Source: Arthrobacter sp. zg-Y820 (GTDB taxonomy: Bacteria; Actinomycetota; Actinomycetes; Actinomycetales; Micrococcaceae). From it: DNA of 64,000 nucleotides. The notes below the pieces were generated by a model that saw nothing but the letters and a program-made list of their open reading frames with translations, did not search any database and was not told the DNA's origin. The position numbers were made by a program, and so were the translations under genes. Of the stretch, positions 53,205 through 61,708 are shown piece by piece (positions within the stretch are counted from its first letter, which is position 1; each line of letters starts with the position of its first letter). The stretch is taken from contig NZ_CP126247.1 in assembly GCF_030142155.1 (NCBI RefSeq), forward strand, positions 3,668,962 through 3,732,961. The letters run 5' to 3'.

Positions 53205-54002
53205 ATGATCGACAATCAGTTGAAAGGCCGGGTGGCATTAGTGACAGGCGCCGGGGACGGGCTCGGGCAAGGAATTGCCCGCCGCTTTGCGCAAGCCGGG
53301 GCGGCTGTTCTCATCGCAGAGTTTGACGATGTTAAAGGTCAAGCCGCGGCTGATTCCATTGTCGCCAACGGCGGCCAGGCGGCCTTCGTGCATTGCGACA
53401 TCACGGAGAAATCACAGATGGATGCCGCAGTCCAAACTGCGGTTGATGAATTTGGATCCATCGACATCCTCGTCAATAACGCTTACCGCAGCTGGGGCAT
53501 CCACCGGGTGGAAAACAAAACCGACGAAGAGTACGAAGCGAACTTCGCCATGAACGTGCTCGGACCGAATTGGGCCATGAAAAAGGCTTTTCCCGTCATG
53601 AAAGCGCAGCAATGGGGACGCATTATCAACATCAGCTCCCTCAACGGGGTCAACGCCCACATGGGCACCGCGGCATACAATGCCAGCAAAGAAGCACTTC
53701 GCGCCCTCACCCGCACAGCCGCTCGAGAGTGGGCACCATACGGCATCACCGCGAACATCATGTGCCCCGCGGTGGCCTCAGCGGCCTACCGTAACTTCGC
53801 CACGCACCAACCCGATGCGGCAGCAGCTACTGATGCCGCGATACCCATGGGCCGCATGGGAGACGCAGAAGCCGACCTCGGAGGCGTGGCAGTGTTCCTT
53901 GCCAGCGAAGACTCAAGATACCTCACTGGAAATACCCTCTTCGTAGACGGCGGCAGCCACATCAACGGTTCTCCATGGGCTCCCCACCTTCCGGAGAGCT
54001 AA
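53205..54002 (+). CDS. Short-chain dehydrogenase within accessory region
   Basis: 265 residues from ATG 53205 (AAAGGAG five bases upstream). TGAGDGLGQGIARRF is the cofactor site, NNAY replaces NNAG, and the catalytic Ser in NISSLNG, Tyr and Lys in YNASK are present; GGSHINGS lies at the end. It is a complete SDR of the FabG/3-oxoacyl type; substrate unknown. It lies alone between two 45-bp palindromic repeats, 950 bases apart, and its GC is a little below that of the core genes. Confidence 0.88.
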   Translation: MIDNQLKGRVALVTGAGDGLGQGIARRFAQAGAAVLIAEFDDVKGQAAADSIVANGGQAAFVHCDITEKSQMDAAVQTAVDEFGSIDILVNNAYRSWGIHRVENKTDEEYEANFAMNVLGPNWAMKKAFPVMKAQQWGRIINISSLNGVNAHMGTAAYNASKEALRALTRTAAREWAPYGITANIMCPAVASAAYRNFATHQPDAAAATDAAIPMGRMGDAEADLGGVAVFLASEDSRYLTGNTLFVDGGSHINGSPWAPHLPES

Positions 54003-54025
54003 CCGGCTATTGGGCCGGTTCCGCG

Positions 54026-54070
54026 GGCCCGGGGTGTCCGGAGCTCTGCGACGGCGCACCCCGGGCCAAA
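54026..54070. repeat. 45-bp palindromic direct repeat, right copy
   Basis: Begins GGCCCGGGGTGTCCGGAG and ends CCCCGGGCCAAA. The ends form an eleven-base perfect inverted repeat (GGCCCGGGGTG / CACCCCGGGCC) around a 20-base loop. It lies 23 bases past the SDR stop. It differs from the left copy at four positions. Confidence 0.8.
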
Positions 54071-54165
54071 GTGCCGGCTGCGCAGGGAACGCCCGTCCCC
54101 TGGTTGGAGATCCGGCGGAAGCCCAGGAAATCCCCGACAGGCGAGCTGGGCGGGTTTCCCGAGAA

Positions 54166-54456
54166 GCGTTAGACGTCGTTTCGTGTGATCTGTTGATCCT
54201 GCGCAGCGCCTGTGCCACCGTCGTCGCGCACGTTGTTCCCGGACAACTGCTGGTACTGACCCCCACGACGCAGGTGGGCAGCACCTGGGACCTGCTGGCG
54301 CAACTGTTGGAGAGCCGCCGGCGCCCGGGTTTCGAGATCGACGTGGCGTTCCGCCCGGTGCGCTCAACCCCGGAGTGGATGACTTCAGCCAGGAGAAGGT
54401 TCCCCGCGCGGCAGTCGGCGACACCGCCGCCTGCGGCCTCCGGGCAGAGCGGCGTT
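54166..54456 (+). pseudogene. Fragment of a UDP-/GDP-sugar dehydrogenase, frameshifted
   Basis: One frame reads ATVVAHVVPGQLLVLTPTTQ, then VGSTWDLLAQLLESRR and DVAFRPVR, like the central part of nucleotide-sugar dehydrogenases (PGQLVVLxSTTYPGTT ... FSPER). Near 54376 the likeness passes to a second frame (EKVPRAAVGDTAACGLRAE, like TPKVVGGVTPA). The NAD-binding and C-terminal domains are missing and there is no start, so it is a decayed fragment. Confidence 0.5.
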
Positions 54457-54801
54457 GGCCGCAGCCGTTACGGCCCGATTCAAAATGCGGGACTGTCGGC
54501 CTACGACGTCGACAGCTATGTTTTCAGCTGACGCAGGCCTTCTGTATGAAATTCGCGTCCCGCAGCCGATTGCCGCCGCCTGAACTCTTTCGGAACGCCC
54601 GGTGACGGTTTTACAGTGAGGCATGGCTGGGACGGAACCCATCTCCCGGGACCGCTTTTCTCAGACGGTAGTCAGCGGAGGGCAAAAATTGAGGAGTCGG
54701 CAGCCCGGAGCTGCTCACGTTGCGCCTGCTACGCGGTGACAACCTGTATCAGTGCCGCAGATTCCCGCTAGCCCCCGTCTGCTACCAAGGATGTGAAAAC
54801 A
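54457..54801. other. Intergenic DNA upstream of the second methyltransferase
   Basis: About 345 bases. A few weak frames cross it but none has a ribosome site and coding character. The last 30 bases contain CCAAGGA ahead of the methyltransferase start. CCCGTCTGCTAC (54775) also occurs at 57420. Confidence 0.45.
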
Positions 54802-55638
54802 ATGACTGAAACACCAACCACCAATGATGCCGACCGAGAGCTGAAAAGCAAGCTCCGGAAGACGTGGGCGCAGGGCAACTATGCCGCCGTCGCCACTGAG
54901 GTCATCCCCACGCTCGGGGCCGTTGTTGTCCAGGCCTGCGGGGTCACAGGCCGGGACCGGGTACTGGATATAGCTGCCGGCACCGGTAACGCTGCGATTC
55001 CGGCGGCGGATGTTGGGGCCAATGTGACTGCATCGGATCTTACACCGGAGCTCCTAGACATCGGCAGGACCATCGCCGAGGCCCGTGGCAGCAACCTTGA
55101 CTGGGTGGTGGCCGACGCCGAGGCCCTGCCGTTTCCGGATGCATCATTCGATGTCGTACTGTCCTGTGTCGGCGTCATGTTCGCCCCGCATCATCAGCAG
55201 GCGGCCGATGAGCTTGTGCGGGTCTGCCGTTCGGGCGGGCGGATCGGACTGATCAACTGGACGCCGGAAGGATTCATCGGCCGCATGTTTGCCACCATGA
55301 AGCCCTATGCGCCTCCACCCCCGCCGGGCATACAGCCTCCCCCGTTGTGGGGGAAAAAAGAACATGTCGAGGCGCTCTTCGCGGGACAGGTCAGCGACCT
55401 TCGAGTCGAGCGTCGCGCACTGCGCGTTGACCGATTCCGTTCACCCGAGGAATTCCTTGCCTTCTTCAAGACCAATTACGGGCCCACCATTGCCGTCTAT
55501 CGATCTTTGGCAGCAGATCCCGGCCGTGCGGCAGAGCTCGACTCCGACCTGCTTTCCCTGGTGGGGCAGTTTAGCTCCGATCCGACAAAAACAGTCATGG
55601 ATTGGGAGTACCTCCTGCTGACCGCCAGGCGCCTCTAA
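54802..55638 (+). CDS. Class I SAM-dependent methyltransferase, UbiE/COQ5-like
   Basis: 278 residues from ATG 54802; a GTG three codons upstream sits too near the AAGGA site. Motif I is VLDIAAGTGNAAIPAADVGA, followed by ASDLTPELL and the ADAEALPFPDASFDVVLSCVG block, typical of UbiE-like C- or O-methyltransferases. A Pro-rich loop (APPPPPGIQPPPLWG) precedes the C-terminal helical part. Substrate unknown. It is the last accessory gene before the parS region. Confidence 0.87.
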   Translation: MTETPTTNDADRELKSKLRKTWAQGNYAAVATEVIPTLGAVVVQACGVTGRDRVLDIAAGTGNAAIPAADVGANVTASDLTPELLDIGRTIAEARGSNLDWVVADAEALPFPDASFDVVLSCVGVMFAPHHQQAADELVRVCRSGGRIGLINWTPEGFIGRMFATMKPYAPPPPPGIQPPPLWGKKEHVEALFAGQVSDLRVERRALRVDRFRSPEEFLAFFKTNYGPTIAVYRSLAADPGRAAELDSDLLSLVGQFSSDPTKTVMDWEYLLLTARRL

Positions 55639-55716
55639 GGCAGCCGCAGAACTGCCATCCGCAACGGCCCGCCAGCGCCCGCAAAACGACCAAGAAGACT
55701 GGCGGGGTGGCACCGC

Positions 55717-55730
55717 GTTTCACGTGAAAC
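55717..55730. promoter_or_regulatory. parS site 1
   Basis: Perfect 14-bp core GTTTCACGTGAAAC; flanks C...A. First of three sites within 138 bases. Confidence 0.93.
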
Positions 55731-55789
55731 ACCCACTGCTGGTCAGAGACACCTATGAGCCGCCTACCGATCCAGGTGCCCGCTGACTT

Positions 55790-55803
55790 GTTTCACGTGA
55801 AAC
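55790..55803. promoter_or_regulatory. parS site 2
   Basis: Perfect 14-bp core; flanks T...G. 73 bases from site 1. Confidence 0.93.
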
Positions 55804-55840
55804 GGCCACCCACGGACGGGCAGGCCAGCCAGTTTGTTCT

Positions 55841-55854
55841 GTTTCACGTGAAAC
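55841..55854. promoter_or_regulatory. parS site 3
   Basis: Perfect 16-bp palindrome TGTTTCACGTGAAACA including flanks. 51 bases from site 2. Confidence 0.95.
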
Positions 55855-56328
55855 AGACTCGGCTGTACCCCGCGGCCCGGGCTGACGATCACGGGATTCC
55901 GTCTTGTGCCCGATACACGGCTGGTCCATCATGAACCGCGCCAGAAGACAGACGTTGCGTCTTCCTACAAAGCCTTTTGTCGCCGGGGAAGGATAATAGG
56001 CTTTGAATCGCGGAGCGGCCTTCAAACGCCAAGAATATTGGGTGTGAATGCTCTGCGCAGACAGGTCGTGAACCGCCCAACATCTGACCACATCCCTCTG
56101 CTGGGGACGTAAACATTTGCCAATGAAATGCGTGCGGCAAACTGCACCAGCTTCCGAAACTTTCAGGTGCACCGCAACGCGATGGTGCCCTCCGCTGCCG
56201 TGCTGGATAAGCCGTGTGCCGCTCCGGGGCGTGGCACCTCTAATCGAGACACTGCAAATCCAGATGCTCCCCGCCGGCCATGACACCGCCGTCCCGGACC
56301 TACCTACCAGAGGCTCAGTGACCCCATC

Positions 56329-56342
56329 GTTTCACGTGAAAC
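56329..56342. promoter_or_regulatory. parS site 4
   Basis: Perfect 14-bp core; flanks C...C. Confidence 0.93.
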
Positions 56343-56687
56343 CCGCCGGTGGCATACTTTCCCCGGCCTACCACTGGACACTCCACTGTGGCACAGAAAG
56401 GCAGGGCAACACGTGATTTTCCGCCAGCAGACCCGAGGCCCGAAGGTGTCACAAAGGCCAACAGGGAGGGCGCGTCAGCTACCCCACCCAACGCCTGGCG
56501 CACCCCAGGAGAACCTGATCCCTCGCCGCGGACCCATCCAACGACGCCGATACGAACAATGAAGAGCCCCACCAAAGGCACCCCACAACCAGGCCGCGCA
56601 GAAAAATTTTTTAGAATTCGCGAGCCGTGCCGTGATTCAACACCAGGGCACGGATCCGAGGGGCGTTGTTAGGTGTCCGGAGGCGGT

Positions 56688-56701
56688 GTTTCACGTGAAA
56701 C
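56688..56701. promoter_or_regulatory. parS site 5
   Basis: Perfect 14-bp core; flanks T...C. Confidence 0.93.
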
Positions 56702-56956
56702 CCTGCACGAGAGGGTCCCGTTTCCCAGCAAACACGGGTACTCATTGCCCGACGAAGTCCCTAAACCCTCTGCTGCCGGCCTGTGTGCCAGTGAATTTCC
56801 CCGTGGGCTGCCCTGGATACCTCTTGATACCTCAGCCGGCAGGGAGATGCTGCCGGGGGGCACCGGCGCAGTGCCCCCGCTCTCGGACCAGGCGAGCGTT
56901 CACCGGCCGACGTGGCGACACCACGGAGGTAATCAGCCGAACCCGAACCAGGAAGG

Positions 56957-56970
56957 GTTTCACGTGAAAC
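56957..56970. promoter_or_regulatory. parS site 6
   Basis: Perfect 14-bp core; flanks G...G. Confidence 0.93.
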
Positions 56971-57255
56971 GGAAAGCCCGTTGCGCGGTTTAGGTTGCAC
57001 GGTTTGGCTTCAAGCACCCGGCGGTAGTATCAGCAGCAGGTCCCCGTCGCGGTAACTGCGTTAGCCTTCATTCCAGAATCCGAGTGGGGTTTCCCCTTCT
57101 GATGTTGGACCTACGACTGCAACCCACAACACCGGGTTTCGTATTCAGACAATGGGATCTCCGAGTCGGAGTCACACAGGCGGCGCCGGAGTGATCCGTT
57201 CAGCGGGCAGTTTCCGCTCGACGACTCAAGCGGGGTGGGGGTGACTCTAACCGGC

Positions 57256-57269
57256 GTTTCACGTGAAAC
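57256..57269. promoter_or_regulatory. parS site 7
   Basis: Perfect 14-bp core; flanks C...G. Confidence 0.93.
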
Positions 57270-57512
57270 GCTTCTGAGTCCGGCATGTCCGGGAGTGGTT
57301 CGGCTAAATCGCTACAAGTGCGGGGCCGTTTGTAGCGTTCGGCCCCGGATCCACGCGCCCACGGGGGAACAGGTGCGCCCCGGTGCTATACGGATGACTG
57401 GCCTTAACGCCCGCCAATCCCCGTCTGCTACGCCACCTGAGGCTACTGCGTGGTGGGTTCGACGTCGGTCCAACTGCTCTTATGCCGGCATCAAAAAGGC
57501 CGTCCGGGCGGT

Positions 57513-57526
57513 GTTTCACGTGAAAC
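57513..57526. promoter_or_regulatory. parS site 8
   Basis: Perfect 16-bp palindrome including flanks T...A. Last site before the parB stop codon. Confidence 0.95.
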
Positions 57527-57617
57527 AAAGCCCGAACGACCGGAACCCAACTGCTCCCAGGACCGGACAACGGTACCCGCGACAGGGGTACACCGCCGGG
57601 GTGCCGCCCGGGGAGGG

Positions 57618-58961
57618 TCAGTTGGAGGGCGGCGCCAGCACTCCCATGATGCGATTCAGGTCATCAACACTGGCAAATTCAATGCTGACCTTTCCCTTGC
57701 GGGCACCCAGGGTGATTTTCACGTTGGTATCCAAGCGATCCGACAACGACGTCGCCAGGTAATCCAAACGCTCGTGCCGCGCCCCCACCTTGGGCTTGCT
57801 TTCCTTGGCCGGACGGCGCAAGCCGTCACTCATAGACACGATTTCCTCCGTCGCTCGGACGGACAACCCCTCAGCGACGATTCGCTGCGCCAGCTTCTCC
57901 ATCTCGGCGGCATCCGCGAGGCCGAGCAGTGCACGTGAATGTCCTGCCGACAGAATCCCGGCCGCGAGCCTGCGCTGCACCAGCGGAGGCAGTTTCATCA
58001 ACCGCAAAGTGTTGGTTACCTGGGGGCGAGACCTGCCGATGCGGTCCGCCAACTCTTCATGGGAGCAGCCGAAGTCGTCCAGAAGCTGCTGGTATGCAGC
58101 CGCCTCTTCCAAGGGATTGAGCTGGCTGCGGTGCAGGTTCTCGAGCAGGGCGTCACGCAGCAGATCAACATCCTGCGTGAACCGGATGATTGCGGGGACA
58201 GCCTGGAGTCCGGCTTCGCGGCTTGCCCGCCAGCGCCGCTCACCCATGACAAGCTCATAGGGATGTTCGGGGTCGTCTTCCGGGGACGGGCGGACAACAA
58301 TCGGCTGAAGGACACCGATCTCCCGAATGGAATGCACCAGTTCGGCCATGTCATCTTCATCGAAGACCGACCGGGGCTGTTTCCGGTTCGGGTGGATGGA
58401 GTCCACCGGGATCTCGGCGAAGGACGCCCCCGGCACCTCCACGAGCGTTTCACGTGAAACAGCGGCACCGTTGTCGGCTTCTGCTGCCGCGTCAGGGCCG
58501 TTTTCGGCGGGTTCCCCCGTGCTGGCCGCGCCTGTCGCTGAAGCCGCCCTGGAGGCCGTCTGGCCCCGTTTGGGGCGGGCCTTTGCCGGCTGTGACGGAC
58601 CAGTGCCGCGGTCAGCGGCACCGTCCGTGGAAGGCTCTTCGGAACCGACGGCTGATGCCGGTTCCCCAAGCCCCTCATCGAGACCCGGAACTGACATCTG
58701 CTGGCTCCGGGGTGAACCCGTGCCTGCCGCTTTCTGTCCGGAACCTCGCAGTGCATCCATGTTGATCCCCGGTCCTCGACGGGCACCTCCGGGAGCCGGA
58801 CGGGTCGGTGTCACGCTGTCACCGGCGGCCGGGAAAAACACATCAACGGGTCGGCCGGCGCGAGCGGGGGCCGAGGCAGCCACTGAGGCTTCCTCTGATT
58901 CTGCGCTGCTGGGAATCAATGCCCCCAGGCCTCGTCCCAAACCACGACGCTTTTCGGTCAT
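57618..58961 (-). CDS. parB: Chromosome partitioning protein ParB (parS-binding CTPase)
   Basis: 447 residues. Residues ~1-170 are a low-complexity Ala/Gly/Pro linker with ...[14 protein letters not shown] at the start, the ParA-contact motif. The core begins [20 protein letters not shown] and holds GERRWRAS (CTP/switch motif) and an HTH in [22 protein letters not shown]. The C-terminal part (~ 395-447) is the dimer domain. It binds the parS sites listed and spreads as a CTP clamp. One parS lies inside its own coding sequence. parA lies 102 bases upstream on the same strand. Confidence 0.97.
   Translation of the reverse strand: MTEKRRGLGRGLGALIPSSAESEEASVAASAPARAGRPVDVFFPAAGDSVTPTRPAPGGARRGPGINMDALRGSGQKAAGTGSPRSQQMSVPGLDEGLGEPASAVGSEEPSTDGAADRGTGPSQPAKARPKRGQTASRAASATGAASTGEPAENGPDAAAEADNGAAVSRETLVEVPGASFAEIPVDSIHPNRKQPRSVFDEDDMAELVHSIREIGVLQPIVVRPSPEDDPEHPYELVMGERRWRASREAGLQAVPAIIRFTQDVDLLRDALLENLHRSQLNPLEEAAAYQQLLDDFGCSHEELADRIGRSRPQVTNTLRLMKLPPLVQRRLAAGILSAGHSRALLGLADAAEMEKLAQRIVAEGLSVRATEEIVSMSDGLRRPAKESKPKVGARHERLDYLATSLSDRLDTNVKITLGARKGKVSIEFASVDDLNRIMGVLAPPSN
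58447..58460. promoter_or_regulatory. parS site 9, inside parB coding sequence
   Basis: Perfect 14-bp core; read on the minus strand it codes Val-Ser-Arg-Glu-Thr in the linker ([11 protein letters not shown]) upstream of the ParB core. Confidence 0.95.
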
Positions 58962-59063
58962 GGGTATGTCCTTCCCTTATGCACACAGCAAGCGGCATGG
59001 ATTGATTGTGACTGTATTCTACGATTCAGGATGTCATTTACTGCGCAGGGCACGGCGGGATGT

Positions 59064-60362
59064 CTAGCCGCGCTGGGCAATCTCCGAGGCAGCTTCCAGA
59101 TAGGACAGGGCGCCAGTGGAGGACGGATCATAGGTCATGACCGTCTGCTGATAGCTCGGAGCTTCCGAAATTCGCACGGACCGCGGCACAACGGCTCCAA
59201 GCACCTGGTCGGGGAAGTGCTCCCTGACTTCGGCGGCAACCTGAGCCGCCAGATTCGTCCGGCCGTCGTACATGGTGAGGAGAATCGTCGAAACAACCAG
59301 GTCGGCGTTGAGATGCTTTTGGATCATCTCAATGTTCTTCAACAGCTGGCTCAGGCCCTCCAACGCATAGTATTCGCACTGGATCGGAATGAGGACTTCC
59401 CGGGCAGCAACGAAGGCGTTGACGGTCAGCAGCCCCAGGCTCGGCGGGCAGTCGATAAAGATGTAGTCGAGACGTTCCTCGCCGGTGCGTTCCCGTTCCA
59501 GAGCGTAAACATCAATGGCCCGGCGCAGCCGCTGTTCCCGGGCGACCAGGGATACCAGCTCGATTTCCGCTCCCGCCAAATGAATGGTCGCGGGCGCGCA
59601 AATAAGGTTGTCAATGTCCGGGCACGGAGCCACGACGTTAGCCAGCGGCAGGTCGTCAATGAGGACATCGTAAATGCTCTCGACTTCGGCACGGTGGTCG
59701 ATGCCCAGTGCCGTGGAGGCGTTGCCCTGAGGGTCAATGTCGATGACCAGCACGTTCAGCCCGGCACTGGCGAGGGCAGCGGCCAGATTGACGGTCGTGG
59801 TCGTTTTGCCGACGCCGCCTTTCTGGTTGCTCACGGTCATGATCCGGGTCTCGACCGGACGCGGGAGAACCCGGCCGCGGAGCTTTTCCCGACGGCGGCT
59901 TTCATGCGCGAGTTCCCTGGCCAGCGGGGTGCTTTCGTCCATTAGGTCCATAACGTCCACCGACGTCGACGGTACGACCGCCTCGTCAGCTACACCACCT
60001 TCGATAGCCTCGGGGGCCGCTGCAGATTCAGCCGCGGTTTGCAGGGTGACAACGCTGTGCGCTGTTTCACGTGAAACAAGGTCCATGGAAGCGGCAGGGT
60101 CAGCGGCAGCCGGTGCGGGAGAAACCGGCGCCTCCACGGGGTCGGGGGCAACGGCAGCCGAGGCTGCGAGCTCAACCGGCTGCTCCGCTGACTGCGGAGC
60201 CGGCTCACGCTCAACGGCGGGCGGCTCCTGATTGTTCACAAACGTTTGGGGTTGAATTCTAGAGAACTGTGCGGAGAGGGCAGAACCCAACGCTGCAAAG
60301 GGTGGAATCCGTTTTGCGGCGGAATCACGGCGCGCACTCACCTGGACAGGCTCACTTTCCAA
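59064..60362 (-). CDS. parA: Chromosome partitioning ATPase ParA
   Basis: 432 residues. The ATPase core starts near residue 170 with TVSNQKGGVGKTTTTVNLAA (deviant Walker A with the first Lys), DIDPQGNASTALG, and FIDCPPSLGLLTVNA. About 165 extra N-terminal residues are acidic, Pro/Ala-rich and likely disordered, longer than in most Soj/ParA proteins. It binds nucleoid DNA as an ATP dimer and moves ParB-parS complexes. A parS site lies inside its linker. No SD-based alternative start could be fixed. Confidence 0.96.
   Translation of the reverse strand: MESEPVQVSARRDSAAKRIPPFAALGSALSAQFSRIQPQTFVNNQEPPAVEREPAPQSAEQPVELAASAAVAPDPVEAPVSPAPAAADPAASMDLVSRETAHSVVTLQTAAESAAAPEAIEGGVADEAVVPSTSVDVMDLMDESTPLARELAHESRRREKLRGRVLPRPVETRIMTVSNQKGGVGKTTTTVNLAAALASAGLNVLVIDIDPQGNASTALGIDHRAEVESIYDVLIDDLPLANVVAPCPDIDNLICAPATIHLAGAEIELVSLVAREQRLRRAIDVYALERERTGEERLDYIFIDCPPSLGLLTVNAFVAAREVLIPIQCEYYALEGLSQLLKNIEMIQKHLNADLVVSTILLTMYDGRTNLAAQVAAEVREHFPDQVLGAVVPRSVRISEAPSYQQTVMTYDPSSTGALSYLEAASEIAQRG
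60064..60077. promoter_or_regulatory. parS site 10, inside parA coding sequence
   Basis: Perfect 16-bp palindrome including flanks; read on the minus strand it codes Val-Ser-Arg-Glu-Thr (MDLVSRETAHSVV) in the disordered N-terminal part of ParA. Confidence 0.95.
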
Positions 60363-60449
60363 ACATAGGCATTAGTTCATCCAGCCTATCCGCTGCCCGG
60401 CAAATATCCCGGACCGCGGCCGGTGTGTGCACAAGATCATGCGGCCCCG

Positions 60450-61082
60450 CTACCCCACGCGGATGCGGACAACCGTCGTGTGTTCCTCGAGGAGGTCTTC
60501 TCCGGCGGTCAGAATTGAAGTCTCGCGGCCTCCGAGCTTGCGGATGACCTTCGATGCCTTCTGAATCTCCTCTTCAGCGCTGCGCCCCTTGATCGCCAGC
60601 ACCACTCCCTTGCCCTTCAGGAGGGGGATCGTCAGGCCGGCCAGGGACCCCAGGGCGGAAACGGCGCGCGCCGTCACGACATCCGCCTCGACCTCGTCGA
60701 TCACCTGCTCCGCACGGCCCCGAATAACCGTGACGTTCTCCAGGCCAAGATCCGCCACGACCTCGTTAAGCCAGATCACTCGGCGTTCCAAGGGTTCAAT
60801 CAAGGTCAGCTGCAGATCAGGGCGGGCGATGGCCAGGCACAGGCCCGGCAATCCGGCGCCACTTCCGACGTCGGCCACTCGGGCGTTTTCATCGATCAGG
60901 TCAGCGACCACGGCACAGTTCAGCACATGCCGGCTCCACAAACGGGGAACCTCGCGGGGCCCCAGCAGCCCGCGTTCCATGCCCGATGTGGCCAGATGCT
61001 CGACATAGCGCTCAGCCAGTTCCAGCCGGGTGCCAAAGATTTTTTCCGCCGCCGTGCGCTCTGCGGGCGTTGTTTCAACCAC
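60450..61082 (-). CDS. rsmG: 16S rRNA (guanine-N7) methyltransferase RsmG
   Basis: 210 residues. Motif I VADVGSGAGLPGLCLAIARPDLQLTLIEPLERR and downstream NVTVIRGRAEQV are RsmG (GidB) features. It makes m7G at position 527 of 16S rRNA (E. coli numbering). It sits in the conserved order jag-rsmG-parA. GTG/ATG start uncertain by a few codons. Confidence 0.95.
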   Translation of the reverse strand: MVETTPAERTAAEKIFGTRLELAERYVEHLATSGMERGLLGPREVPRLWSRHVLNCAVVADLIDENARVADVGSGAGLPGLCLAIARPDLQLTLIEPLERRVIWLNEVVADLGLENVTVIRGRAEQVIDEVEADVVTARAVSALGSLAGLTIPLLKGKGVVLAIKGRSAEEEIQKASKVIRKLGGRETSILTAGEDLLEEHTTVVRIRVG

Positions 61083-61129
61083 GTGGTATTTCCTTGTCTG
61101 CGGTGCAGTTTTCCAGCGATAAAGCCGCC

Positions 61130-61708
61130 CTAGGAGGCGGGCAGTGACACCACAATGTGGCGTTCTTCCCCTTCGCCCTCGGACTCGCTGACGAGTCCAA
61201 GTTCAGCGACGGCGTCATGCACGATCTTGCGTTCGTACGCGCTCATGGGACGCAGGGCAACGTCCTGGCCGCCCTCCTTGGCCTCGCTGACCGCCTGCTC
61301 GGCGATGACCTGGAGTTCGGCGCTGCGTTCCTTGCGGTAGCCGGTAATGTCCAGGACGAGCCTGGAGCGGCTGTCCGTGGCGGTGAGGACCGAGAGGCGG
61401 GTCAACTCCTGCAGGGCCTCCAGGACCGCTCCGTCCTCTCCCACGAGGGCGCGCAGGCCGGTGACGTCGCCGTCTTCGGCCACCACTGAGATGTATGTGC
61501 GGCCGTGCCGGACCTCAATGTCGATGTCGCCGTCAATGTCGGCAATGTCGAGAAGTTCCTCGAGATAGTCGGCCGCTACGTCGCCCTCTTCTTCGAGGCG
61601 CCCGGGGCCGGCGGCTTCAACCGGTTCGCCCGCAGCAGCAGCCACAGTTCCGTCTTCGACTGCCTCGGGTTCGTCGGCTGAAGACTCCGCCACGGGCTCA
61701 GTGGTCAT
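61130..61708 (-). CDS. jag: Jag/KhpB-like R3H RNA-binding protein
   Basis: 192 residues. N-terminal ~50 residues acidic and Ala-rich; a KH-like domain with YISVVAEDGDVTGLRALVGEDG and a C-terminal R3H domain around RPMSAYERKIVHDAVAEL. Jag/KhpB proteins bind RNA and affect cell elongation. The start ATG overlaps nothing upstream; its stop lies 47 bases before rsmG and the yidC stop overlaps its start by four bases, indicating co-translation with yidC. Confidence 0.92.
   Translation of the reverse strand: MTTEPVAESSADEPEAVEDGTVAAAAGEPVEAAGPGRLEEEGDVAADYLEELLDIADIDGDIDIEVRHGRTYISVVAEDGDVTGLRALVGEDGAVLEALQELTRLSVLTATDSRSRLVLDITGYRKERSAELQVIAEQAVSEAKEGGQDVALRPMSAYERKIVHDAVAELGLVSESEGEGEERHIVVSLPAS

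Larger units (their letters stand above)
55639..57617. other. Gene-free centromere region with eight parS sites
   Basis: Almost 2 kb without a supported gene. It holds eight perfect GTTTCACGTGAAAC cores. Apparent open frames in it mostly arise because the palindrome reads FHVK or VSRET in some frames. An 11-base AT tract (AAAAATTTTTT) lies at 56602-56612. This block separates the accessory region from parB. Confidence 0.85.

Noticed and set aside
55753..56286. 177-codon frame in the parS block
   Set aside because: No ribosome site and composition not coding; open partly because parS reads as VSRET/FHVK in frame.
57450..57480. GGTTCGAC sequence in the parS region suggesting a tRNA
   Set aside because: No matching stems; the bases to either side do not fold into a cloverleaf.
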